64,000 nucleotides of DNA from Paracoccus sediminis. GTDB lineage: Bacteria; Pseudomonadota; Alphaproteobacteria; Rhodobacterales; Rhodobacteraceae. Position 1 is the stretch's first letter. The number at the start of each line of letters is the position of its first letter. The notes below the pieces were generated by a model. That model did not search any database. It worked only from the letters and a program-made list of their open reading frames with translations, and was not told the DNA's origin. The stretch spans positions 186,001-250,000 of the forward strand of contig NZ_FZNM01000003.1 in the NCBI RefSeq assembly GCF_900188295.1. The letters are read 5' to 3'. This document shows, piece by piece, positions 37,205 through 45,789 of this stretch. The translations under genes and the position numbers were made by a program.

Positions 37205-39256
37205 ATGCGACTTCTGCGCGACATGCTTGCCGCCGGACTGCTGGTCCTTGCGCTCTTGGCCCCTGTCAGGGCCGAGGATGCGGGCGCAATGGCGCTGGCC
37301 CTGTCGGCGGCCGAGGCGGGCGATTGGATGACGGCGCGGGATGCGGCCCGCCGGTCCGGCCCGATGGCGGAATCCCTGATCGGCTGGCAGGCGCTGCGCG
37401 CGGGCCAGGGCGAGCCCGGCGATTACATCGATTTCCTGCGCGCCCATGGCGACTGGCCGGGGCTGGCCGTGCTGCGCGACCGCGGCGATGCCAAGCTGCG
37501 TCCTGACCTGCCGCCGCAAGACATCCGCGACTGGTTTCGGGACCGGCTGCCCCAGACGCTGTCGGCCGAGAATGCCTATCTGGCCACGCTGGACCCTGCT
37601 GCGGCCAAGGCTGAACGCGCCCGGTTCTGGACCGCCGTGCCCCTGACCGCGCCCGAGGAAGCGGCGTTCCTGACCGCTTACGGGGCTGACCTGACGCCGC
37701 TGATGACCGCGCGGGCCGTGGCGATGCTGGACCGGCAGGACTGGGCGCAGGCCGAACGCCTGCTGGCGCGCCTGCCGGAACCCGACCGACCGTTGCTGGC
37801 CGCGCGCATCGCCTTGCAGGCTGGGCGGGCGGGCGTGGACGACCTGATCCTGGCCTTGCCCGATGCGCAGCGCGCCGATCCCGGCCTGACCATGGACCGT
37901 TTCCTGTGGCGGGTCCGGGCCAAGCAGCACGAGGGCGCGCAGGCGTTGATGCTGGAGGCTTCGACCAGCGCCGACGCCCTGCGCGACCCGGCCCGCTGGG
38001 CGCAGATGAGGGTCGATTACGCGCGCCTGGCCATGCGGGCGGGCGATTGGGCGCGGGCCGAGGCCTTGGCCCGGCCGCATTTCCTGCCGCCCGACAACCG
38101 CCATTATGCCGATCTGGAATGGCTGGCGGGCTTCGCCGCGCTGAAATCGGGCGCCCCCGACCGGGCGCTGGGGCATTTCCGCCATCTGGAAACCGTGGTG
38201 GGCAGCCAGATCAGCCGGTCGCGCGCCCTTTATTGGCAGGGCCGCGCGCTCGAGGCGATGGGCGATCCGGCGGCGGATGGGGCCTATGCGCGGGCGACGG
38301 CGATGCCCGGCACCTATTACGGCCAGCTTGCCGCCGAACGAACCCGCGCGACCATGCCCGCCGATTATGCCGTCCCCGGACCCCTGCCCGACTGGCGGCG
38401 ATCCCCCCTGGCCGAAAGCCGCGTCTTTCAGGCCGGGTTGTGGCTGCTGGCCACGGGACGCGCGGACGAGGCGCAGCGGTTTTTCCTGCATCTGTCGGAC
38501 GCCGCCGATCCCCAGGACATCCTGCGGATGTCGCGTCTTATGTACGAGGCGAGGATGCCTTGGCACGGCCTGCGCCTGTCAAAGCGCGCCGCCGACAAGG
38601 GCGTGATCCACCCCGCCGCCCAGTTTCCGCTGACGGGGTTGCAGGATACCGACCTGGACGTGCCCCCGGAACTGGTTCTGTCCATCGCGCGGCAGGAATC
38701 CGAATTCAATCCGGGGGCGCAAAGCCCTGTGGGCGCGCGCGGTCTGATGCAGGTGATGCCCGACACCGCCAGACAGATGGCCCGCGCGATCGGGGAACCT
38801 TTCGACCTGGAACGGCTGACGGCGGACGGGGCTTACAACGCGCGTCTGGGCGCGGCTTATCTGGCGGGGCTGCGCGACCGCTTCGGGGCATCGACGGCGC
38901 TGACCGCATCGGGCTACAACGCCGGGCCGGGGCGTCCGGCCCGCTGGCTGCGCGATTTCGGGGATCTGCGCCGCGATGCCGACCCGGTGGACTGGGTGGA
39001 ACTGATCCCGTTCGACGAGACCCGCAACTATGTCATGCGCGTGACCGAGGCGATGCCGGTCTATCGCGCCCGCATCCTGGGCCGCCCCGCCCCCATCGTG
39101 CCCACCTGGGATCTGACCGGCGGCGGCCTGATGCCGCCGCCCGTGGCCCGCCAGACCCTGGCCCTGTCCGCCCGCCCGCCGCAAAGACCATTCATCGGAC
39201 CCAGGATGCCAGAGGGATGGAGGCCCATGGCGGTCGAGGCATCAAGCAGCCCGTGA
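37205..39256 (+). CDS. Soluble lytic murein transglycosylase (GH23)
   Basis: The enzyme cuts the glycan strand of peptidoglycan to 1,6-anhydromuramyl products in the periplasm. The 683-residue product has a signal peptide (residues 1-24 ending PVRAED), a long helical superhelix (U- and L-like domains, about 25-460) and the C-terminal lysozyme-like domain. That domain includes SIARQESEFNPGAQSPVGARGL (catalytic Glu498 in RQESEF), LMQVMPDTARQMA, NARLGAAYLAGL and GYNAGPGRPARWL. The ATG at 37205 starts directly at the signal peptide. It is divergent from dapA. Confidence 0.95.
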   Translation: MRLLRDMLAAGLLVLALLAPVRAEDAGAMALALSAAEAGDWMTARDAARRSGPMAESLIGWQALRAGQGEPGDYIDFLRAHGDWPGLAVLRDRGDAKLRPDLPPQDIRDWFRDRLPQTLSAENAYLATLDPAAAKAERARFWTAVPLTAPEEAAFLTAYGADLTPLMTARAVAMLDRQDWAQAERLLARLPEPDRPLLAARIALQAGRAGVDDLILALPDAQRADPGLTMDRFLWRVRAKQHEGAQALMLEASTSADALRDPARWAQMRVDYARLAMRAGDWARAEALARPHFLPPDNRHYADLEWLAGFAALKSGAPDRALGHFRHLETVVGSQISRSRALYWQGRALEAMGDPAADGAYARATAMPGTYYGQLAAERTRATMPADYAVPGPLPDWRRSPLAESRVFQAGLWLLATGRADEAQRFFLHLSDAADPQDILRMSRLMYEARMPWHGLRLSKRAADKGVIHPAAQFPLTGLQDTDLDVPPELVLSIARQESEFNPGAQSPVGARGLMQVMPDTARQMARAIGEPFDLERLTADGAYNARLGAAYLAGLRDRFGASTALTASGYNAGPGRPARWLRDFGDLRRDADPVDWVELIPFDETRNYVMRVTEAMPVYRARILGRPAPIVPTWDLTGGGLMPPPVARQTLALSARPPQRPFIGPRMPEGWRPMAVEASSSP

Positions 39257-39308
39257 CGAAACCTTGTATCAGTTGTCCGGAAAGCCCGGCCGGGACTTCA
39301 TTTCCTTT

Positions 39309-39347
39309 CAGTTCATGTCCACGGGTCAGCTCATGTCCACGGGCCAG
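39309..39347 (+). repeat. 18-bp tandem duplication
   Basis: Two adjacent 18-base units, CAGTTCATGTCCACGGGT and CAGCTCATGTCCACGGGC, differ at two positions. They lie at the 3' end of the decayed phosphatase gene and duplicate its last codons. Confidence 0.75.
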
Positions 39348-39772
39348 GCCCGGCTGGTCCAGGGACCACTCACAAGGCCGAAGGCCAGCGACGATTGCCA
39401 TTGCGCAGCGTCCTCGCCTGCCTTCTCGATTCCGGCGACCTACAGCGCGGCCGCCAGCCCGGTTCGGTCGGCCCCGCCCCGGCAATCGATCGGCACGGGC
39501 TTCGGCGCGGCTTTCAGCGCCTCGATCGGTTCAAGAACCTGCGCCGCGTCCAGCTGCGCGGCGCGATACACCTGTCCCTTGCTGACCTCGTGAACATTGC
39601 CGGTGGGTTGCAGGAATGCCCCATAGCCCGCAACCGTAAGCAACGGGACGCCGAAGGCAGGAACAAACCGTTTCGCTGTGCGCACCGTGCCACCAGACCG
39701 ATCAACCCCCTTTTCCCCTTTCCAGGGGAGCAGGGCAGCGGCTGTCAACGCGCGTTCTGTCGTGCCCGCCAC
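39326..39772 (-). pseudogene. Decayed tyrosine/dual-specificity phosphatase-like gene
   Basis: The minus-strand frame holds KRFVPAFGVPLLTVAGYGAFL, then NVHEVSKGQVYRAAQLDAAQ, then PIDCRGGADRTGLAAAL, an amber codon at 39440-39442, and on in the same frame VAGIEKAGEDAAQWQSSLAFG to a TGA at 39326. CRGGADRT is the CX5R phosphatase loop, and GADRTGLASALY-type text is typical of this bacterial family. Only about 25 residues separate VYRAAQLD from the loop where relatives have roughly 70, so an in-frame internal deletion is likely as well. The true start is unclear; a GTG at 39685 is an alternative to the ATG at 39772, which overlaps the EamA gene. Confidence 0.7.
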
Positions 39773-40728
39773 AACGTGAACAGCCCGGCCGCGACCACGA
39801 TGGCCGCGCCGATCACCACATTCGGCTGCAACACCTCGCCAAAGACCAGGACGCCGATCACACTGACCCAGACCAGCTGCGTATAGGCAAAAGGTTGCAG
39901 GGCCGACGCCTCGGCCAGTTCATAGGCGCGGATCAGCAGCCAGTGCGACAGGATTCCGAAAACGCACAGCAGTCCCATCCAGATCCAGGCGGCAGGGGCC
40001 AGCCATTCCCACTGGCCGATGCCCAGCACCGTGACGGTGATCGCCCCGGCGGTCCCGGTCCAGAAAAAGCTGACCTGCGCGGGATCGTCGCGCGACACGT
40101 GCCGCGTCAGCAGCCCATAGACCGCGAACAGCAGCGCGCAGACAAAGGCCAGGACGGATCCCAGGTTCAGATCCGTGTTGCCCGGTTGCAGGATCAACAG
40201 GATGCCGATGAACCCGACGCCGATGGCGGCCCAGCGGCGCCAACCGACCCTTTCGCCCAGGATCGGCCCGGACAACGCGGCCACCAGCAGCGGATAGGCG
40301 GTGAAGATCGCATGGGTGGCGACCAGGCCCAGGCGGATGAACGCCTCGATCATGATGGTCGTCTCGATCACCAGAATGGCGCCGCGCAGGAATTGCGTCT
40401 TGGGGCGCCTGGTGCGGATCGCGCGCCTCAGCCCGCCCGGCTGGCGCGCCACCATGGCGATCACGAACAGCGCGAACACCCAGTATCGGATCATCACGAT
40501 CAGCAGGGGCGGATAATCCGCCCCCAGCATCCGCGAAAACGCATCCTGCCCGGCAAAGATCACGCAGGTCAGGCACATCAGGACGATGCCCAGCCCGGTG
40601 CGGTCGGGGCGGCCGGACGGCCCGACCGGCAAAACGGGCGGCGGGGCATTGGCAACGACCGCCGAGGCGGCATAAGGCGGGCTAGTCTGGTCGTCTGGCA
40701 TGGCGCGTTCCCCGGTCGGGTCCGCCAT
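39745..40728 (-). CDS. EamA/DMT family transporter
   Basis: The 327-residue product has ten hydrophobic segments in two EamA halves, with the first-half signature IFAGQDAFSRMLGADYPPLLIVMIRYWVFALF (in pieces) and the second-half FGILSHWLLIRAYELAEASALQPFAYTQLVWVSVIGVLVFGE. It is a drug/metabolite exporter of unknown substrate; RarD-like or riboflavin-type roles are possible. ATG 40728 (CAGGA seven bases upstream) is preferred; 40701 is a close alternative. The N-terminal 40 residues are polar and Pro-rich. Confidence 0.88.
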   Translation of the reverse strand: MADPTGERAMPDDQTSPPYAASAVVANAPPPVLPVGPSGRPDRTGLGIVLMCLTCVIFAGQDAFSRMLGADYPPLLIVMIRYWVFALFVIAMVARQPGGLRRAIRTRRPKTQFLRGAILVIETTIMIEAFIRLGLVATHAIFTAYPLLVAALSGPILGERVGWRRWAAIGVGFIGILLILQPGNTDLNLGSVLAFVCALLFAVYGLLTRHVSRDDPAQVSFFWTGTAGAITVTVLGIGQWEWLAPAAWIWMGLLCVFGILSHWLLIRAYELAEASALQPFAYTQLVWVSVIGVLVFGEVLQPNVVIGAAIVVAAGLFTLWRARQNAR

Positions 40729-40803
40729 GCGCCCGTCCTGCCGCAAGGTCAAGACAGCCCGGCCTTGCGCATCATGCACATCCCGGACCGTCGCCCGCGC
40801 GCA

Positions 40804-41592
40804 TCAGTCGCGGGTGCGGATGATCCGGGCCAGGGGTTCGAAGACCTGGGTGTTGGCGGCGATCAGGCGGCCCGATTCCAGCGGGTCGTCGCCGTCGCGG
40901 ATGCCCTCGACGAAACCGCCGGCCTCGCGCACAAGCAGGATGCCCGCGGCCACGTCCCAGGGCTTGTTGCCGCGTTCCCAGTAGCCGTCGTAACGTCCCG
41001 CCGCGACATAGGCCAGATCCAGAGAGGCCGCCCCCATCCGGCGCACGCCCGCCGTCAGCGGCATCAACCGTGCCAGATCCTGCAAGGCGGCGGGCAGCGG
41101 GCCGCGTCCGGCAAAGGGGATGCCCGTGGCGAACAGCGAATCGGTCAGCGACCGGCGCCCGGACACCCGCATCCGCTGGTCGTTCATGAAGGCCCCGCCG
41201 CCCTTTTCGGCCACGAACAACTCGTCCTTGGCCGCGTCGAAGATGACCGCCGCGACAATTTCGCGCTTGTGCTCCAGGGCGATGCTGATCGCCCAATGCG
41301 GCAGCCCGTGCAGAAAGTTCGTGGTGCCGTCCAGCGGATCGACGATCCAGCGCCGGGTCGGATCCTCGCCCGCCTCCTCGCCGGTTTCCTCGCCCAGCCA
41401 GCCATAGGTCGGACGGGCGCCGCGCAGTTCCTCCTTGATGATCCGCTCCGCCTCCTGGTCGGCCTTTGTGACGAAATCGCCCGCGCCCTTGACGCTGACC
41501 TGAAGGTTCTCGACCTCGCGGAAATCCTTGACCAAGCTGCGCCCGGCCTTGCGGGCGGCCTTAATCATGACGTTCAGGTTGGCGCTTGCCAT
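40804..41592 (-). CDS. suhB: Inositol monophosphatase family protein
   Basis: The 262-residue enzyme has the family metal sites GEETGEE, WIVDPLDGTTNFLHG and ERGNKPWDVAAGILLVREAGG. The SuhB-like start MIKAARKAGRSLVKDF is also present. Its activity is dephosphorylation of inositol-1-phosphate and similar compounds; in E. coli SuhB also works in rRNA antitermination, which cannot be judged from sequence. It is transcribed on the minus strand between metR and the EamA gene. Confidence 0.94.
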   Translation of the reverse strand: MASANLNVMIKAARKAGRSLVKDFREVENLQVSVKGAGDFVTKADQEAERIIKEELRGARPTYGWLGEETGEEAGEDPTRRWIVDPLDGTTNFLHGLPHWAISIALEHKREIVAAVIFDAAKDELFVAEKGGGAFMNDQRMRVSGRRSLTDSLFATGIPFAGRGPLPAALQDLARLMPLTAGVRRMGAASLDLAYVAAGRYDGYWERGNKPWDVAAGILLVREAGGFVEGIRDGDDPLESGRLIAANTQVFEPLARIIRTRD

Positions 41593-41661
41593 GGGATGCT
41601 CCGGGACAGGGGATTGGCGGGCGTCATAGGGGCAAGCGGGGGGAATGTGAAGCGCAGCGCG

Positions 41662-42576
41662 TCACGCCGCCGCCCCGCGCAGCATCCGAAGCGGCTCGGT
41701 CCGCGACAGCCGGAGGACATGGGCCATGTAGGGCTGGGCCAGATCCTCGGCCCGCACGGCGGCATACAGGCGGCGGATGATCCCGCCGCGCGTCAGCGGC
41801 AGCATGGCGATTTCCGGGTTGGCGGTTTCGCGGCGCAAGACCCAGTCGGGCATCACCGCCACCCCCCGTCCCGACGCGACCAGCATCAAGGCCACATCGG
41901 TCAATTCCACTGTGCGTTGCCGGGCCGGTTCCACGCCGGCGGGGGTCAGGAACTGGCTGAACACGTCCAGGCGCGCCCGGTCCATGGGATAGGTAATCAG
42001 CGTTTCCCCCGCCAGATCGGACGGATCGGCATATCCCTTGGCGACCAGCGGATGACCGGCGGGCACGACCAGCGTGGGGGAATAATCGAACAGCGGCTGA
42101 TAGGCGATGCCCGCCATGTCCTCGGGGTCGGACGAGATCACCAGATCGACCTCTTGCCGGGCCAGCGCGGGCAGCGCGCCAAAGGCCAGCCGCTGGCGGA
42201 TGTCCAGGTCCACTTCGGGCCAGGCGCGGCGGAAGATGTCCAGCACCGGCAGCAGCCAGTCGAAGCAGGCATGGCATTCCATCGCGATGTGCAGGCGTCC
42301 GATCCGGCCCGCTTCGACGCCCCTGAATTCGGCCTCGGTCGCGGCGACCAGGGGCAGCACCTGTTCGGCCAGCCGCAGCAGGCGCATCCCGGCGGGCGAC
42401 AGTCGCATCGGCTTGGCGCGGCGCACGAACAGATCGACGCCGGCCTGCTCCTCCAGGGCCTTGACCTGATGGGACAGGGCCGATTGGGTGATGTTCAAAA
42501 TCTCGGCCGCGCGGGCGAGCCCGCCTTGTTCATGGATCGCGCGGACGGTGCGCAGATGGCGCAATTCCAGATGCAT
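41662..42576 (-). CDS. metR: LysR family regulator, MetR-type
   Basis: The 304-residue protein has an N-terminal LysR helix-turn-helix (LRTVRAIHEQGGLARAAEILN then ITQSALSHQVKALEEQAGVDLFVRR, residues 9-53) and a periplasmic-binding-like effector domain. The motif FDWLLPVLDIFRRAWPEVDLDI and the divergent position beside metF mark it as MetR, which in enterics activates methionine genes using homocysteine. Its own start codon lies two bases from the first of two MetR-like boxes, so autoregulation is likely. Confidence 0.92.
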   Translation of the reverse strand: MHLELRHLRTVRAIHEQGGLARAAEILNITQSALSHQVKALEEQAGVDLFVRRAKPMRLSPAGMRLLRLAEQVLPLVAATEAEFRGVEAGRIGRLHIAMECHACFDWLLPVLDIFRRAWPEVDLDIRQRLAFGALPALARQEVDLVISSDPEDMAGIAYQPLFDYSPTLVVPAGHPLVAKGYADPSDLAGETLITYPMDRARLDVFSQFLTPAGVEPARQRTVELTDVALMLVASGRGVAVMPDWVLRRETANPEIAMLPLTRGGIIRRLYAAVRAEDLAQPYMAHVLRLSRTEPLRMLRGAAA

Positions 42577-42578
42577 GG

Positions 42579-42591
42579 TGAAACAAACTCA
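42579..42591. promoter_or_regulatory. MetR-like box 1
   Basis: TGAAACAAACTCA fits the TGAA-N5-TTCA MetR consensus with one mismatch (CTCA). It lies three bases upstream of the metR start codon, where a bound activator would repress metR. Confidence 0.6.
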
Positions 42592-42609
42592 TGTCGATCT
42601 TGAGGATTA

Positions 42610-42622
42610 TGAATTTGTCTCA
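42610..42622. promoter_or_regulatory. MetR-like box 2
   Basis: TGAATTTGTCTCA also fits TGAA-N5-TTCA with one mismatch. Its start is 31 bases from box 1, about three helical turns, and the two boxes with flanks form an imperfect inverted repeat (13 of 15 bases). It is 45 bases upstream of metF, a suitable activator position. Confidence 0.65.
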
Positions 42623-42666
42623 CGCCGGTTGCCATGGCACAAGCGCCCAAAGCGCAAGGAATCGCC

Positions 42667-43539
42667 ATGTCCCGCCCCAAGATCAGCTTCGAGTTCTTTC
42701 CGCCCAAGACGCTGGATGCGTCCTTTCGGCTGTGGGAAACCGCGCGGGCGCTGGCGCCGCTGGCCCCGGATTTCGTATCCGTGACCTATGGCGCGGGCGG
42801 CACCACCCGCAAGCTGACGCACGAGGCGGTGACGACCATCCACCGCCATTACGGCATCCCCGTCGCCGCCCACCTGACCTGCGTGGAGGCCACGCGGGCC
42901 GAGACGATGGAGATCGTGCAATCCTATGCCGATGCCGGGATCCGGGAAATCGTGGCCCTGCGCGGCGATGCGCCCAAGGGGCAGGACCGTTTCACCCCGC
43001 ATCCCGACGGTTTTGCCAACACGGTCGAGCTGATCGAAGCGATTGCCGCGCGGGGCGACATGACCATCCGCGTCGGCGCCTATCCCGAACCGCACCCCGA
43101 CAGCAGCGGCACCGATGCCGATGTGGCCTGGCTGAAACGCAAGATCGACGCGGGCGCGACCAGCGCGATGACGCAGTTCTTCTTTGACGCTGACACGTTC
43201 TTTCGGTTCCGCGACAAATGCGCGACGGCGGGGATCGACGCGCCGATCATTCCCGGCATCCTGCCGATCCAGGGCTGGGCGGGGGCCAGGCGTTTCGCGG
43301 CGACCTGCGGGACGACGGTGCCCGACTGGGCCGAGGAGGCGTTTTCCAAGGCTGCCGCCGAAGGCCCGGAAGCCGAGCGGGCGTTGTCCCTGCGCGTCTG
43401 CATCGACTTGTGCCACCACCTGATGGACGGCGGCGCGGACCGGCTGCATTTCTATACGCTGAACCGGCCGGATCTGACGCTGGCGGTCTGTTCCGCGCTT
43501 GGCGTCCGGCCGGTGCGCGATCTGGGCGCGGTGGCCTAG
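42667..43539 (+). CDS. metF: Methylenetetrahydrofolate reductase
   Basis: MetF reduces 5,10-methylene-THF to 5-methyl-THF, the methyl donor for methionine synthesis. The 290-residue FAD TIM barrel has ISFEFFPPK at the start (with the catalytic Glu in FEFFPPK), VSVTYGAGG, HLTCVEATRAE, IVALRGDAPKG and GATSAMTQFFFDAD. ATG 42667 is supported by AAGGA six bases upstream; an in-frame ATG at 42634 is rejected. It is divergent from metR and probably activated through the two boxes at 42579-42622. Confidence 0.97.
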   Translation: MSRPKISFEFFPPKTLDASFRLWETARALAPLAPDFVSVTYGAGGTTRKLTHEAVTTIHRHYGIPVAAHLTCVEATRAETMEIVQSYADAGIREIVALRGDAPKGQDRFTPHPDGFANTVELIEAIAARGDMTIRVGAYPEPHPDSSGTDADVAWLKRKIDAGATSAMTQFFFDADTFFRFRDKCATAGIDAPIIPGILPIQGWAGARRFAATCGTTVPDWAEEAFSKAAAEGPEAERALSLRVCIDLCHHLMDGGADRLHFYTLNRPDLTLAVCSALGVRPVRDLGAVA

Positions 43540-43540
43540 G

Positions 43541-43591
43541 CCGGGGGCTTCGCGCCCCCGGTCCCCCGCGGGATATTGGGGTGAAGAAGAA
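43541..43591 (+). repeat. Dispersed repeat copy A
   Basis: CCGGGGGC-TTCGC-GCCCCCGG forms a strong hairpin directly after the metF stop, followed by CCCCCGCGGGATATTGGGGTGAAGAAGA. The tail matches copies B, C and D. The hairpin could also end the metF message, although no T-run follows. Confidence 0.8.
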
Positions 43592-43604
43592 CAGGAAGGT
43601 GGGG

Positions 43605-44759
43605 TTACTCGAAGCCCATCACCGTGGCCCGCGTCATGGCGCCAAAACCGTTGAAGCGCGTGTTGGTCACGACCGAATAGGCGCCCGCGCCGTGGAAGAT
43701 GACGTAATCGTCTTCGGCAATGTCGTCGGGCAGGGCCAGTTCACCCGGCAGGCGGTCCACCGAATCGCAGGTGGGGCCGAAAATGACGCGACCGTTACGT
43801 TCGCCGGTGCGGGGCTTGCCCTGGGGGGTCAGAACCTCAATCCGGTCGATATTGCCGATGATCGGCAGTTCGGCCAGCCCGCCGTAAACGCCGTCGTTCA
43901 GAAACACGCTGTCGCCGTCCCGCACGCCCTTGACGCGGGCGATCAGCGCATAGGCATCGGCACACAGCCCCCGACCCGGTTCGCAGACCAGGGACGGGCC
44001 ATCCGCGCCGAAACATTCCGTCACCGTGTCGGCGATCTCGGCAAAGATGGAGGTCAGGTCAGGCTCGACACCCACCACGCGATGCGACGGGAATCCGCCC
44101 CCCACGTTCAGCCGCGCCGTCGTGACGCCCGCCCTGTCGCAGATGTCCTTCGCCACGCGGATATAGCTTTCCCAGGCGATCGGATCGGTGCATTGGGTGC
44201 CCGGATGGAAGGTCAGCGACGGAACATAGCCGCGTTCCGCCACCAGCCCCAGCAAATCCGCGGCCAGTTCCGGGGTGGCGCCGAATTTCGACCCGAAATC
44301 ATAGGCTGCCCCCAGCACCGGCAACTTGAAACGGGGCGAGATCTCGACCCCCTGCCCTTTGACCGATACGGGCACCTGGTCGAACAGCTTGTCCAGTTCG
44401 CTGCGGCTGTCCACCGACCACGCCAGAATGCCTTCGCGGACGCCGTGGGCGATTTCCCGGCCCGACCGGACGGGGTTGTGGTAATGGCGCGCGGCGCGGG
44501 GGGCCAGCCGGCCGATCAGATCGATCTCGAACGGGGATGCCACGTCGAAACCCTGGATGCCGGCGGTGACAAGGTTCTGGATCACGGCCTCGTCCGGGTT
44601 GGATTTCACGGCATAGGTGACAAGACCCGGAAAGCCGTCCAGAAACTGCCGCGCCCGATCCTGCAACACCGTGGGCGCAAAGGCCATCACCGGATGGTCG
44701 GGCTGCATGTGCCGGATAAGGTCGGCCGGATTGTCCCAGACGGTCTTCTGTGTCCCCAT
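43605..44759 (-). CDS. Ornithine decarboxylase (PLP fold-type III)
   Basis: The enzyme decarboxylates ornithine to putrescine for polyamine synthesis. The 384-residue length matches the eukaryotic-like, alanine-racemase-fold group. It has the PLP lysine in VTYAVKSNPDE (Lys52), LTFHPGTQC, ARLNVGGGFPSH, SLVCEPGRG and the active-site Cys in FGPTCDSVDRL (Cys331). Lysine or diaminopimelate as substrate is less likely given GPTCDSVD. AAAGGA lies nine bases before the ATG at 44759. It is divergent from an Lrp/AsnC regulator. Confidence 0.93.
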   Translation of the reverse strand: MGTQKTVWDNPADLIRHMQPDHPVMAFAPTVLQDRARQFLDGFPGLVTYAVKSNPDEAVIQNLVTAGIQGFDVASPFEIDLIGRLAPRAARHYHNPVRSGREIAHGVREGILAWSVDSRSELDKLFDQVPVSVKGQGVEISPRFKLPVLGAAYDFGSKFGATPELAADLLGLVAERGYVPSLTFHPGTQCTDPIAWESYIRVAKDICDRAGVTTARLNVGGGFPSHRVVGVEPDLTSIFAEIADTVTECFGADGPSLVCEPGRGLCADAYALIARVKGVRDGDSVFLNDGVYGGLAELPIIGNIDRIEVLTPQGKPRTGERNGRVIFGPTCDSVDRLPGELALPDDIAEDDYVIFHGAGAYSVVTNTRFNGFGAMTRATVMGFE

Positions 44760-44883
44760 TGCGCGGGATCCTTTCACATGTTCAGGGCAGGCGGGCGACA
44801 GGTCGAAGCCCTTTAATCCAAGATGGCGCTTTTGGGTTCCAATTTCACCGATGAAAAGGCTAGATTCGCGCCATTCGCCGGTT

Positions 44884-44914
44884 ATTATGACGAACTTCGT
44901 GACATTATGACGAA
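44884..44914. promoter_or_regulatory. Direct repeats and palindrome upstream of Lrp gene
   Basis: ATTATGACGAA occurs twice, at 44884-44894 and 44904-44914, exactly 20 bases apart, so on one face of the helix. Between them ACGAACTTCGT (44890-44900) is a perfect 11-base palindrome around C. Repeats spaced by two turns suit cooperative binding by an Lrp octamer. The site is 19 bases before the Lrp start. Confidence 0.55.
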
Positions 44915-44932
44915 ACGGGTGAATCGCGCGCC

Positions 44933-45364
44933 ATGGATGATCTGGACCGCAACATCGTGGCGCTGCTGTCCCAGGACGCCCGCACGTCCATCGCGGTCCT
45001 GGCAAGGCGGCTGAAGGTGGCGCGGTCCACGGCGCAGGCGCGGCTGGAACGGCTGGAAACCTCGGGCGCCATCGCCGGATACACCCTGCGCCTGGGCGAT
45101 TCGGCCAGGCTGGGCCGCATCCGCGCCACCGTCCTGCTGGCCGTGGAACCGCGCAGCCAGCCTGCTGTCCTGACGCGGCTGAAGGCCATGGCCCCTGTCG
45201 AACGCATCCACACCACCAGCGGGCGCATCGACCTGCTGGTCCAGATCGTCAGCGGATCGACGGCGGAACTGGACGAGGCCCTGGACCGGATCGGCGCCAT
45301 CGACGGCATCCGGTCGTCGGAAAGCCTGATCCACCTGACGACCAAGCTGGACCGCGCGGTCTGA
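44933..45364 (+). CDS. Lrp/AsnC family transcriptional regulator
   Basis: The 143-residue protein has the AsnC helix-turn-helix (LDRNIVALLSQDARTSIAVLA then RRLKVARSTAQARLERLETSG, residues 4-45) and a RAM effector domain (about 65-138) with IHTTSGRIDLLVQIV. It is divergent from ornithine decarboxylase and probably regulates it. Repeated ATTATGACGAA words in the shared upstream region may be its binding sites. Ligand is unknown; ornithine or a related basic amino acid is a reasonable guess. Confidence 0.92.
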   Translation: MDDLDRNIVALLSQDARTSIAVLARRLKVARSTAQARLERLETSGAIAGYTLRLGDSARLGRIRATVLLAVEPRSQPAVLTRLKAMAPVERIHTTSGRIDLLVQIVSGSTAELDEALDRIGAIDGIRSSESLIHLTTKLDRAV

Positions 45365-45705
45365 CCGGACGCCCTCGGCGCAACCGGAACAGGTCCGCGA
45401 ACCCTTGCGTCCCGGCCAGGCCGGTGCCATCGCGGGACAGGACGAACCCCGCAGCGGGATCCGCGCCTGCCTGCGCACGCAGGATGGCCGTCGCCGGTCG
45501 GCCGCAGGGTGACATCATCGCCCTCCGCAGGGGTCAGGCCCCCCGAGACCCGAGCCGCGGTCACGACGCCTGCCCCGGACAATTGCGCCAGGATCAGTCC
45601 GCGCACCACCGGCAGCGCCCGGCGGTCGTGGACGACATTCAGGATACAGGCGGCAAGGCATCCCTCGGCGCAGCGGATGCGCGGATTCTGGCAGGCCTGG
45701 ATCAT
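45365..45705 (-). pseudogene. Possible frameshifted gene, family not recognised
   Basis: From an ATG at 45705 the minus strand reads CLAACILNVVHDRRALPVV, VRGLILAQLSGAGVVTAARVS and GGLTPAEGDDVTLRPTGDG with normal codon bias. From about 45490 the sensible text moves to another frame: AILRAQAGADPAAGFVLSRD, GTGLAGTQGFADLFRLRRG. Neither frame has a stop before running antisense into the Lrp gene, so the 3' end seems lost. I cannot assign a family, and an accidental open frame in high-GC DNA remains possible. The remainder to 45789 holds only the ribosome site of the next gene. Confidence 0.35.
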
Positions 45706-45789
45706 GGCCCACAGTATCAGTTGCTTTTCACGCGGCAACGGGCACCCTTTCCCCGTGCCAGGCCTTTGCCAAGCCAGAAAGGAATCGTC

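Noticed and set aside
39895..42603. A 902-codon plus-strand frame
   Set aside because: Antisense to EamA, suhB and metR, all of which are clear; its translation is low-complexity.
43541..43562. Hairpin after metF as an intrinsic terminator
   Set aside because: The stem is strong but no T-run follows, and the same arrangement recurs as part of the dispersed repeat, so it is recorded as repeat.
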